In this document: positions 1 through 7,286 of the stretch, in pieces | Layout of the letters: each line of letters starts with the position of its first letter | Position numbering within the stretch: the first letter of the stretch is position 1 | Notes under the pieces: model-generated | The model's input: only the letters and a program-made list of their open reading frames with translations | Databases searched by the model: none | What the model was told of the DNA's origin: nothing | Origin: Streptomyces flaveolus | GTDB lineage: Bacteria > Actinomycetota > Actinomycetes > Streptomycetales > Streptomycetaceae | Assembly: GCF_000716535.1 (NCBI RefSeq) | Contig: NZ_JNWV01000024.1 | Location: 62,001-126,000, forward strand | Reading direction: 5' to 3' | DNA length: 64,000 nucleotides | Program-made: the position numbers and the translations under genes

Positions 1-812
1 ATCGGCCACAGCCAGGCCGAGTCGATGTGTGCGTGGCCCACGCCGGAGATGCGGTGGGCGCTCGCGTGTGCCGGCTTCGACAGCACCGGCTTCAGTACCT
101 CGCGGACGGCGGGCGCGGAGCCGGAGATGTCGTCCAGGTCGAGCAGGTCCATCGCGTGGTCGAGGGCGTGCGTGATCTCGTGCCGGCGCGGGTCGTGCTC
201 GCCGAGCTCCAGCATCAGCTCGCGCAGCACCTGAAGGTCCAGGTCGAGGTGCCAGACCTCTTCGTCGAGGACGGCGATGTCGGCGCGCTTGAAGGTGTAG
301 AGCGGCTTGTCGCCGGCCGTCAGGACGTCGCCGAGCGGGGTGGGGGCGGCGAAGTCGCCTGCGAGGATGTCGGGGTTGGAGGCGGCCTCGAGCAGGTAGT
401 CGACGACCTCGCCGCCGGTTGCCGACTTGGCGATCGGCACGTACTGGTTGAGCGGGTTGACCGCCTTCAGCGGGGTCCCGTCGGTGAGGTGGACCAGGGC
501 CTCGGCCTGGTTGCCGGGCCAGTCGCCGACGAAGCCGAGGTCGATGACGGCCTCGACGCGGCGACCCGCGAACTCGGCGGGCACCCGGCCGTGCAGCCGG
601 AACCAGGTGGTGCCCCAGGGCGGGCCCCACGGGGTGTTCATGGCGAACGGCTCGTACGGGGCGGCCGCGGCTTCCTCGAAGGGCACCGGCTCCCCGGGCG
701 CCTGCCAGGCCGCCACCTCGAAGGGGACGGTGGCCGCGTGGATCGCGGGCTTGATGCGCTGGTTGTGGAGGCGCTCTACGCGCTCCTCGATCCGGCGGCG
801 TTCGTCGTGCAT
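1..812 (-). CDS. GH38 alpha-mannosidase, N-terminal part (runs off left edge)
   Basis: About 270 N-terminal residues of a glycoside hydrolase family 38 enzyme, which removes alpha-linked mannose from oligosaccharides or glycans. The visible part is the N-terminal beta-sandwich (WGPPWGTTWFRLHGRVP, then DLGFVGDWPGNQAEALV). It ends exactly at GHAHIDSAWLWP, the start of the GH38 catalytic domain, whose His and Asp bind the active-site metal. The catalytic nucleophile lies outside the window. The ATG is preceded by GGAG about ten bases upstream. It is last in a minus-strand operon, 45 bases after the GH4 gene, so it probably shares the DeoR-controlled promoter. No signal peptide is seen, which points to a cytoplasmic enzyme acting on imported sugars. 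Confidence 0.88.
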   Translation of the reverse strand, partial: MHDERRRIEERVERLHNQRIKPAIHAATVPFEVAAWQAPGEPVPFEEAAAAPYEPFAMNTPWGPPWGTTWFRLHGRVPAEFAGRRVEAVIDLGFVGDWPGNQAEALVHLTDGTPLKAVNPLNQYVPIAKSATGGEVVDYLLEAASNPDILAGDFAAPTPLGDVLTAGDKPLYTFKRADIAVLDEEVWHLDLDLQVLRELMLELGEHDPRRHEITHALDHAMDLLDLDDISGSAPAVREVLKPVLSKPAHASAHRISGVGHAHIDSAWLWP

Positions 813-856
813 GGAGGTCTCCAGAAGAGGGCTGGAAGCGCTTGCTGAGCGGCTGG

Positions 857-2194
857 CTAGGTGAGGTAGGCGAGGCCGGGGTGGACCGCGGTGTAGCCCT
901 CGACCAGCCGGCGTGCGACGTTGACCGAGTCGACCAGTGGGTGCAGTGCGAACGCCTTCACGGCCGTCGCGCGGGAGCCGGATTCGGCGGCCGCCAGCAC
1001 CTCGCGCTCGACGGCCTTCACCGCGCAGACCAGGCCGGTGGCGTGGTCGGGCAGCGGGTCGACGGCGACCGGGTGGGCGCCGTTGGCGTCGACGAAGCAG
1101 GGCACCTCGATCACCGCCTCCCCGTCGAGCACCGACAGGGTGCTGCGGTTGCGGACGTTGAGGATCAGGGTGGTGCGCTCGTCGCGGGCGATGGCGCGCA
1201 TCAGCGCCAGGGCGACCTTCTCGTAGCCGCCGGAGAGGTCGTCGGCGTCGCGTTCGCCGGCGCCCGCGGTCTCCCTGTTCTCGGCCATGTAGGTCGCCTC
1301 GCGCTCGGCGCGGGTGCGGTTCCAGGCGTCCAGGGCCTTCACGCCCGGATCGCCGACCTGCTGGTAGAAGTGCGCCTGCTGGTCGCGCAGGAAGGCGCCG
1401 CGGGTCTTCTCGGCCTGCTGGTAGGCGCGGACGGCCTCGCGGTTGAAGTAGTAGTAGTGCAGGTATTCGTTGGGGATCGCGCCGAGGGACCGCAGCCAGT
1501 CGGTGCCGAAGAGCTTGCCCTCCTCGAAGGAGCCGAGCAGGCCGGGGTCGGCGAGCAGGCGCGGGAGTTCGTCCCGGCCCGCGATGCGCAGTCCGCGCAC
1601 CCAGCCGAGGTGGTTGAGGCCGACGTAGTCGATCCAGGCCTCCCGTGGGTCGGCACCGAGGACCCGGGCGATGCGGCGGCCGAGTCCGACCGGGGAGTCG
1701 CAGATGCCGATGACGCGGTCTCCGAGGTGGCGGGACATGGCCTCGGTGACCAGGCCGGCGGGGTTGGTGAAGTTGATGACCCAGGCGTCGGGGGCGAGGC
1801 GGGCCACCCGCTGGGCGATGTCGACGGCGACGGGGACCGTCCGCAGACCGTATGCGATGCCGCCCGCGCCGACCGTCTCCTGGCCGAGGACGCCCTCGGC
1901 GAGCGCGACCCGCTCGTCGTTCGCGCGGCCCTCCAGGCCGCCGACGCGGATCGCGGAGAAGACGAAGTCGGCACCGCGCAGGGCCTCGTCCAGGGACGTG
2001 CTGACGGTCACGGTGGGGGCGTCGTCGACGGTCGACGCCTGTTCAGCGAGCACACGGGCGACCGCCCGCAGCCGGCTGTCGTCGAGATCGTGCAGGACGA
2101 CCTCGGTCACCCGCCCTTCGCCGCGGTCCGTCAGCAGTGCCCCGTACACCAGGGGCACCCGGAATCCGCCGCCGCCCAGGATCGTCAGTTTCAC
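857..2194 (-). CDS. GH4 family glycosidase (6-phospho-beta-glucosidase type)
   Basis: A 445-residue NAD- and metal-dependent glycoside hydrolase of family 4, near the usual 430-450 residues. The N-terminus KLTILGGGGFRVPLVYGALL is the Rossmann dinucleotide loop of the 6-phospho-beta-glucosidase branch. GICDSPVGLGRR (metal/substrate cysteine loop) and YVGLNHLGWVRGL follow, and the family's C-terminal segment ends NVARRLVEGYTAVHPGLAY. The GTG start overlaps the stop of the DeoR gene by four bases and has AGGAAAGG upstream, so the two are translationally coupled; an upstream start would lengthen the overlap without homology. The loop reads C-D-S-P where phospho-glucosidases often have C-N-x-P, so the true substrate (phosphorylated or not) is open. 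Cytoplasmic. Confidence 0.87.
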   Translation of the reverse strand: MKLTILGGGGFRVPLVYGALLTDRGEGRVTEVVLHDLDDSRLRAVARVLAEQASTVDDAPTVTVSTSLDEALRGADFVFSAIRVGGLEGRANDERVALAEGVLGQETVGAGGIAYGLRTVPVAVDIAQRVARLAPDAWVINFTNPAGLVTEAMSRHLGDRVIGICDSPVGLGRRIARVLGADPREAWIDYVGLNHLGWVRGLRIAGRDELPRLLADPGLLGSFEEGKLFGTDWLRSLGAIPNEYLHYYYFNREAVRAYQQAEKTRGAFLRDQQAHFYQQVGDPGVKALDAWNRTRAEREATYMAENRETAGAGERDADDLSGGYEKVALALMRAIARDERTTLILNVRNRSTLSVLDGEAVIEVPCFVDANGAHPVAVDPLPDHATGLVCAVKAVEREVLAAAESGSRATAVKAFALHPLVDSVNVARRLVEGYTAVHPGLAYLT

Positions 2195-2988
2195 GTCCGT
2201 ACCTTTCCTGCTCCTGCCATGACCACCTCGACGCCGGCCTCCTCCAGGGAGGACCGGGTCGCGGGGTCGATGGGAGCGTTGGTCACCACCATGTCCAGGT
2301 GCTCGGGGTCGCATACCTTCGCCATGCCCGTACCCGGGAACTTGGCCGCGTCGGCGAGCAGCACGACCTTGTCGCTCGCATTGATCATGGCGCGCTTGAC
2401 CGGCACCTCCACGACCGTCGTGTCCATCACCTGTCCGCCCGGACGGACCCCGCTGGTGCCCAGGAAGAGCCAGTCGGCGTGGAGCTGGCGCAGGTTGTCC
2501 TCGGTGAGGAAGCCGACCAGGGACCGGTACTCGCGCCGGACCATGCCGCCGAGGAGCACCAGTTCGATGCCCTCGTCGTCGGCGAGTTCCTCGTAGACCA
2601 CCAGGTTGCTGGTGATGACCGTGAGGCGGCGGCCGTGCAGCTGGCGGGCCAGCCGGTAGGCGGTGGTGCCGATGTCGAGCAGCACCGACTGGCCGTCGGC
2701 GACCATGGCCGCGGCACGCTCCGCTATGGCGTCCTTCTCGGCCACGCGCACCTCGGCGACCTCGGCGAAGGGCTGGTCGCCCTCCTCCACGACCGCGCCG
2801 CCGTGCACCCGCGTGAGCAGCCCGTCCTCCTCCAGCTTGACCAGGTCGCGCCGGATCGTGGCGGGGCTCACGCCCAGCTGCTCGGAGAGATCGGTCACGG
2901 CGGCGGGACCACCCGAGCGCAGGGCCCGCAGGATGAGTTGATGTCGTCGTTCTGCCAGCACGACGTGAACACTACTCTTCATCTTCAA
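2191..2988 (-). CDS. DeoR/GlpR-family transcriptional regulator
   Basis: A 265-residue repressor of sugar metabolism. The N-terminal winged helix carries the family signature around residues 10-60 (RRHQLILRALRSGG, then LSEQLGVSPATIRRDLVKLE). The rest is a DeoRC sugar-phosphate sensor domain with the usual LLDIGTTAYRLARQL and ITSNLVVYEEL blocks and a KVVLLADAAKFPG segment. It starts an operon with the GH4 and GH38 genes and diverges from the PfkB-led transport operon, so it probably controls both arms and itself. A phosphorylated sugar made by the neighbouring kinase is a plausible inducer (inference). A second in-frame ATG lies two codons further in. Confidence 0.92.
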   Translation of the reverse strand: MKMKSSVHVVLAERRHQLILRALRSGGPAAVTDLSEQLGVSPATIRRDLVKLEEDGLLTRVHGGAVVEEGDQPFAEVAEVRVAEKDAIAERAAAMVADGQSVLLDIGTTAYRLARQLHGRRLTVITSNLVVYEELADDEGIELVLLGGMVRREYRSLVGFLTEDNLRQLHADWLFLGTSGVRPGGQVMDTTVVEVPVKRAMINASDKVVLLADAAKFPGTGMAKVCDPEHLDMVVTNAPIDPATRSSLEEAGVEVVMAGAGKVRT

Positions 2989-3088
2989 TCAAATCCATGC
3001 TCACTTCTGCTCGACTATTGACCAATCTCGGCAAGCGGCGCACGATTCCGGTCATCGAAATTGACGACTTCTGACGAGAGGGTGGCGT
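2989..3088. promoter_or_regulatory. Divergent promoter region of the sugar locus
   Basis: One hundred bases separate the DeoR start from the PfkB start. The stretch is clearly more AT-rich than its surroundings and contains ATTGACCAAT (about 3017), whose ATTG/CAAT arms are inverted, and a second ATTGAC at about 3059. It must hold both promoters and is the best place for a DeoR operator. The exact elements cannot be assigned by eye. Confidence 0.5.
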
Positions 3089-4111
3089 GTGGACGACGAC
3101 AGGCCCGATGTGCTGCTGACCGGGCTGCTCTTCTACGACCTCGTCCTCACGGGGCTCGCGAAGCCGCCGACACCGGGTGAGGAGATCTGGACGGCCGGCA
3201 TGGGCTGCGGCCCCGGCGGGATCGCGAACCTCGCGGTGGCCGCGTCCCGGTTCGGTCTGCGCACCTCGCTGGCCACGGTCTTCGGCGACGACTTCTACGG
3301 CGAGCACTGCCGGGGCGTCCTGCGCGACCAGGAGGACGTCGACCTCTCGCTCTCCCGCACCGCGGACGGCTGGCCCACCCCGGTCACCGTCTCCCTCGCA
3401 CACGGCGGCGACCGCGCCCTGATCACCCACGGTCAGGAGCCGCCGTACTCGCAGGACGCGCTGATGGGCGACCCGCCCGAGGCGCGCACCGCCCTGGTGC
3501 ACCTCGAGGCCGAGCCCCGCGAGTGGATCGCCAAGGCGGCCGCGAACGGCACCCGCGTCTACGCGGACGTCGGCTGGGACCCCACCCAGCAGTGGTCCCG
3601 CGACCTCCTCGACCAGCTCGCGCTGTGCCACGCCTTCCTCCCCAACGAGCAGGAGGCCATGGCCTACACCCGCACCGACACCGCGGCCGCCGCGCTGCGC
3701 GCCCTCGCCGAGCTGGTCCCGGTGGCGGTGGTGACGCGCGGCGGTCACGGCGCGGTGGCCGTCGACCAGACGACCGGCGAGTACGCGGAGGTCCCGGCCC
3801 TCGACGTGGACGTCCTCGACGCGACGGGCGCCGGGGACGTCTTCGGGGCGAGCTTCGTCGCCGCCTCGCTGGGCGGCTGGCCGCTGGCGGAACGGCTGCG
3901 CTTCGCCGTCCTCGCCGCCGGACTGTCCGTCCGGCACCACGGCGGCGCACTCGCCGCCCCCGGCTGGTACGGCGTCGACCGCTGGTGGCGCTGCCCGCCG
4001 GCCGACCCCGACCTGAGGCGCGCCTACGGCTTCCTCGCGGACCGGCTGCCCGCCGACCCCGGACCACCGGTGCGGTACGCGCCCGTCACTCCCCCCGCAC
4101 GGCAGCACTGA
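3089..4111 (+). CDS. PfkB-family carbohydrate kinase
   Basis: A 340-residue ribokinase/PfkB-fold sugar kinase, which transfers phosphate from ATP to a sugar hydroxyl. The N-terminal signature region is GMGCGPGGIANLAVAASRFG. The C-terminal signature DATGAGDVFGASF carries the anion hole GAGD with catalytic Asp250. Middle segments LPNEQEAMAYT and VVTRGGHGAVAV are typical. The GTG start is chosen because GAGAGGG lies just upstream and the divergent regulatory region ends there. It is first in an operon with an ABC sugar importer and a GH2 enzyme, so it probably phosphorylates a monosaccharide released from the imported sugar. Substrate is not deducible. Confidence 0.9.
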   Translation: MDDDRPDVLLTGLLFYDLVLTGLAKPPTPGEEIWTAGMGCGPGGIANLAVAASRFGLRTSLATVFGDDFYGEHCRGVLRDQEDVDLSLSRTADGWPTPVTVSLAHGGDRALITHGQEPPYSQDALMGDPPEARTALVHLEAEPREWIAKAAANGTRVYADVGWDPTQQWSRDLLDQLALCHAFLPNEQEAMAYTRTDTAAAALRALAELVPVAVVTRGGHGAVAVDQTTGEYAEVPALDVDVLDATGAGDVFGASFVAASLGGWPLAERLRFAVLAAGLSVRHHGGALAAPGWYGVDRWWRCPPADPDLRRAYGFLADRLPADPGPPVRYAPVTPPARQH

Positions 4112-4165
4112 CCCATCCCCACGCTCATGCGAAGTCACGAAAACACCCGAAAGGCGGTGGGAGCT

Positions 4166-5452
4166 GTGCGGCTCTCACGTAGAGGCCTGCTGCGCGCGGG
4201 CCTGGCCGGTACGGCCGCCACGGCGCTCGGCGGCCTGGCGTCCGGCTGTGCCGTTCCGACCGGTTCCACCGGCCGGAACATGGTCCTGTGGTACTGGGAC
4301 GGCGGGCTCAGCGACACAGTCGTCCAGAAGGCGACGGCCCGCTACGACGCGAAGGTCGACCTGCAGGCCATCAAGATCGGCGGCTACTACCGGTCGAAAC
4401 TGCTCACCACCATGACCGGCCGGGCCCACATCCCCGACATCGCGGGCCTCAAGGGCGAGGACATGGCGTCCTACCTGCCCAACGCCGACCAGTTCGTCGA
4501 CCTCAGGACCCTGGGCGCCGACAAGTACAAGAGCCGGTACCTGTCATGGAAGTGGGAGCAGGGTCTCGCCGACGACGGCACGATGGTCGGGTTTCCGATC
4601 GACTGCGGGCCGGTCGCGCACTTCTACCAGTACACCGTCTTCCAGAAGGCGGGGCTGCCCTACGAGCCCGACGACGTCTCCCAGCAGCTGAACACCTGGG
4701 AGAAGTTCTTCGCGGCCGGCGAGCAGCTGCGGAAGAGGATCCCGGGGACCTGTCTGCTCACCGACATCACGTCCGTCTTCACCAACGTGGTCCAGCAGGG
4801 CAGCAAGCGGTACGTCGACAAGGACCGGCACTTCATCGGCGACCAGGCGCATGTGCGCGACGCCTGGGCGCTGGCCGTGGAGGCCAAGCAGCGGAAGATC
4901 GTGTCCGACCTGGTCACCGGCACACCGGACCAGCTGTCGGCCGTGCAGGACGGCAAGCTGCCCAGCCAGCTCGGCGCCTCCTGGGCGACGTACGACCTCA
5001 AGAGCGGGGTGCCGAAGACCAAGGGCAAGTGGCGCGTGGCGCAGATGCCGGTCCGGCCCTCCAACAGCGGCGGATCGTTCCTGTCGATCACCAAGGCGTG
5101 CCGGGAGCCCGAGCAGGCGTTCCAGATCATCACCTGGATCCTGGACGCGGCCAACCAGGCGCAGGGGTACGTCGACGCGGGTCTGTTCCCGTCCACGCCC
5201 GCCACGTACGACATGAAGCAACTGCGGGATCCGGACCCCTTCTTCGGCGGTCAGGTCACCACCGACGTCTTCGGCCCCGCCGCACAGAAGATCGCGGTCG
5301 CCTACAACAGCCCGTACGACGTGGCGCTCTCGCAGCCCCTCCTCGACGAGATCAAGAACGTCGGCGTCCTCGGCAAGGACCCGAAGAAGGCCTGGAGTGA
5401 CGCCATGAGCAAGTGCCGCCGGATCGCCAAGCACCTGGGGGTGAGCTACTGA
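4166..5452 (+). CDS. ABC sugar transporter substrate-binding lipoprotein (Tat type)
   Basis: A 428-residue extracellular solute-binding protein of the CUT1/MalE type. The N-terminus has a twin-arginine motif (SRRGLLRAG), a hydrophobic stretch and the lipobox LASGC, so it is predicted to be exported folded by Tat and lipid-anchored. LWYWDGGLSD marks the beginning of the mature binding domain. The GTG start is preferred over an ATG 13 codons upstream because GGTGGGAG sits directly before it and the signal peptide then begins properly. The stop overlaps the next start (TGATG), so it is coupled to the permease genes. No ATPase gene is present; such importers in streptomycetes commonly share the MsiK ATPase encoded elsewhere (established knowledge). 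Confidence 0.9.
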   Translation: MRLSRRGLLRAGLAGTAATALGGLASGCAVPTGSTGRNMVLWYWDGGLSDTVVQKATARYDAKVDLQAIKIGGYYRSKLLTTMTGRAHIPDIAGLKGEDMASYLPNADQFVDLRTLGADKYKSRYLSWKWEQGLADDGTMVGFPIDCGPVAHFYQYTVFQKAGLPYEPDDVSQQLNTWEKFFAAGEQLRKRIPGTCLLTDITSVFTNVVQQGSKRYVDKDRHFIGDQAHVRDAWALAVEAKQRKIVSDLVTGTPDQLSAVQDGKLPSQLGASWATYDLKSGVPKTKGKWRVAQMPVRPSNSGGSFLSITKACREPEQAFQIITWILDAANQAQGYVDAGLFPSTPATYDMKQLRDPDPFFGGQVTTDVFGPAAQKIAVAYNSPYDVALSQPLLDEIKNVGVLGKDPKKAWSDAMSKCRRIAKHLGVSY

Positions 5453-6408
5453 TGGCCACCGCACTCGAGAAGCCCGCGCCGACCGTGGAAAGCCTCCCGG
5501 CCGGCCGCCCCCGCACGGGTCTGCGCAAGTACTGGCACCTCTACGCCGCGATCTCCCCCTTCTACCTCCTCTTCCTCTGCTTCGGCCTGATCCCCGTCGG
5601 CTTCTCGCTCTACGTCTCCCTCCACCGCTGGGACGGCCTCGGCTCGATGGAGTGGGCGGGTCTGTCGCAGTACCAGTACCTGCTGAGCGACAGCGACTTC
5701 TGGCAGTCGGTCGGAAACACCATCGTCATCTGGGCACTGGCCACCTTTCCCATGATCTTCCTGGCGATGGTCACGGCCGTGATGCTGAACTCGGCGGTCC
5801 GCTTCAAGAACGTCTACCGCTTCGCCTACTTCCTGCCGAACGTCACCTCGGTGGTGGCCATCGCGATCGTCTTCGGCTCGGTCTTCTCCACCAACTTCGG
5901 CCTGGTGAACGCCCTCTTGCAGGCGGTCGGCCTCGATCAGGTGGCGTGGCTGAACACGCCGTGGGGGATCAAGGTCGCCATCGCCACGCTGATGACCTGG
6001 CAGTGGACCGGCTACAACGCGATCATCTTCCTCGCCGGCCTGCAGACCATCCCGAGCGAGCTGTACGAGGCGGCCCGCGTGGACGGCGCCGGTCCCGTGC
6101 AGACCTTCTTCCGGATCACGCTGCCGATGCTGCGGCCGGTGCTGCTGTTCGTGCTCGTGGTGTCCACGGTCACCGGCCTGCAGAGCTTCTCCGAACCGCA
6201 GGTGCTGCTGCAGAACACGGCCAACGAGTCGACGTTCTCCGGTGGTCCCGGCCACGCGGGCCGGACGATGGTCCTCTACTTCTTCCAGCAGACCTTCGAC
6301 AACAACGACTTCGGCTACGGAGCCGCCGTGGCGTGGGGCGTCTTCCTCGTCGTCATCCTCTTCTCGATCGTCAACTGGCGCCTGGTGCAGCGTCGGGGCG
6401 AAGACTAG
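5452..6408 (+). CDS. ABC sugar transporter permease, MalF/UgpA type
   Basis: A 318-residue inner-membrane permease with about six transmembrane helices. The first helix is in LYAAISPFYLLFLCFGLIP. The cytoplasmic EAA loop that contacts the ATPase is present as ELYEAARVDGAGPVQTFFRI. The ATG shares its A with the stop of the binding-protein gene. With the following permease it forms the membrane channel of a CUT1 sugar importer. Substrate is unknown, but the operon's glycosidases suggest an oligosaccharide. Confidence 0.92.
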   Translation: MATALEKPAPTVESLPAGRPRTGLRKYWHLYAAISPFYLLFLCFGLIPVGFSLYVSLHRWDGLGSMEWAGLSQYQYLLSDSDFWQSVGNTIVIWALATFPMIFLAMVTAVMLNSAVRFKNVYRFAYFLPNVTSVVAIAIVFGSVFSTNFGLVNALLQAVGLDQVAWLNTPWGIKVAIATLMTWQWTGYNAIIFLAGLQTIPSELYEAARVDGAGPVQTFFRITLPMLRPVLLFVLVVSTVTGLQSFSEPQVLLQNTANESTFSGGPGHAGRTMVLYFFQQTFDNNDFGYGAAVAWGVFLVVILFSIVNWRLVQRRGED

Positions 6409-6422
6409 GAAGGCCGGTCACC

Positions 6423-7286
6423 ATGGCATCCATCCAAGGAATCCGCAGGCCCAAGCGCATCCGGGGAACCCGCACCCGGGGCATCGCGCTGCACGCGGTA
6501 CTCATCGTCGGTCTGCTGCTGTCGGCCTTCCCGTTCTACTGGGCCGTCATCATGTCGACGCACACGTCGTCGGAGATCTTCGCCTACCCGCCGAAGCTGC
6601 TGCCGGGCTCGCACTTCCTCCAGAACGTCCGCAACCTCTTCCACAGCGTCGCCTTCTTCGGTTCGATGGGGAACTCGCTGCTGGTGGCGGGCTCGGTGAC
6701 CTTCCTGGTCCTGTTCTTCGACTCGCTGGCGGCCTTCGTCTTCGCCAAGTTCCACTTCCCCGGCAAGAACGTGCTGTTCGCACTGCTCATGGTCATCTTC
6801 ATGGTGCCGGCGCAGCTGTCGGCCATACCCCAGTTCGTGATCATGGCGAAGCTGGGCTGGATCGGCACGATGACCTCGCTGATCGTGCCGGCCGCGGCCA
6901 ACGCGTTCGGCATCTTCTGGATGCGCCAGTACATGAAGGGCGCCATCCACGACGAACTCCTCGACGCCTCCCGCATCGACGGCGCGAACTTCCTCCGCCA
7001 GTACTGGCACGTCGCCCTGCCGGTCGTCCGGCCCGGCCTGGCCTTCCTCGGCATCTTCACCTTCATGGGCCAGTGGAACGACTACGCCTGGCCCCTGATC
7101 GCCCTCACCAACCCCCGCAACGTCACCCTCCAGGTGGCCCTGTCCCAGCTCAACGGCACGCACGGCACCACCGACTACGGAATCGTCGTGACCGGCGCGC
7201 TCCTCGCCCTCATCCCCCTGCTGATCGTCTTCGCGATCGGCGCCAAGCAGATCATCGGCGACCTCGGCAAGGGAGCCATCCGATGA
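6423..7286 (+). CDS. ABC sugar transporter permease, MalG/UgpE type
   Basis: A 287-residue permease, second half of the transporter channel. The N-terminal helix follows GIALHAVLIVGLLLSAFPFYW, and the EAA-type loop reads ELLDASRIDGANFLRQYW. The ATG lies 14 bases after the previous stop with GGAAGG between. A much longer open frame upstream in the same frame is antisense or out-of-frame to the first permease and is ignored. The stop overlaps the start of the GH2 gene (ATGATGG), so transporter and enzyme are coupled. Confidence 0.92.
   Translation: MASIQGIRRPKRIRGTRTRGIALHAVLIVGLLLSAFPFYWAVIMSTHTSSEIFAYPPKLLPGSHFLQNVRNLFHSVAFFGSMGNSLLVAGSVTFLVLFFDSLAAFVFAKFHFPGKNVLFALLMVIFMVPAQLSAIPQFVIMAKLGWIGTMTSLIVPAAANAFGIFWMRQYMKGAIHDELLDASRIDGANFLRQYWHVALPVVRPGLAFLGIFTFMGQWNDYAWPLIALTNPRNVTLQVALSQLNGTHGTTDYGIVVTGALLALIPLLIVFAIGAKQIIGDLGKGAIR

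Noticed and set aside
842..2596. 584-residue plus-strand frame over GH4 and DeoR genes
   Set aside because: Antisense to two well-supported genes, with no recognisable domain.
6242..7282. N-terminal extension of the GH2 gene by 347 codons
   Set aside because: Out-of-frame shadow of the two permease genes; the GH2 family starts at the ATG overlapping the permease stop.
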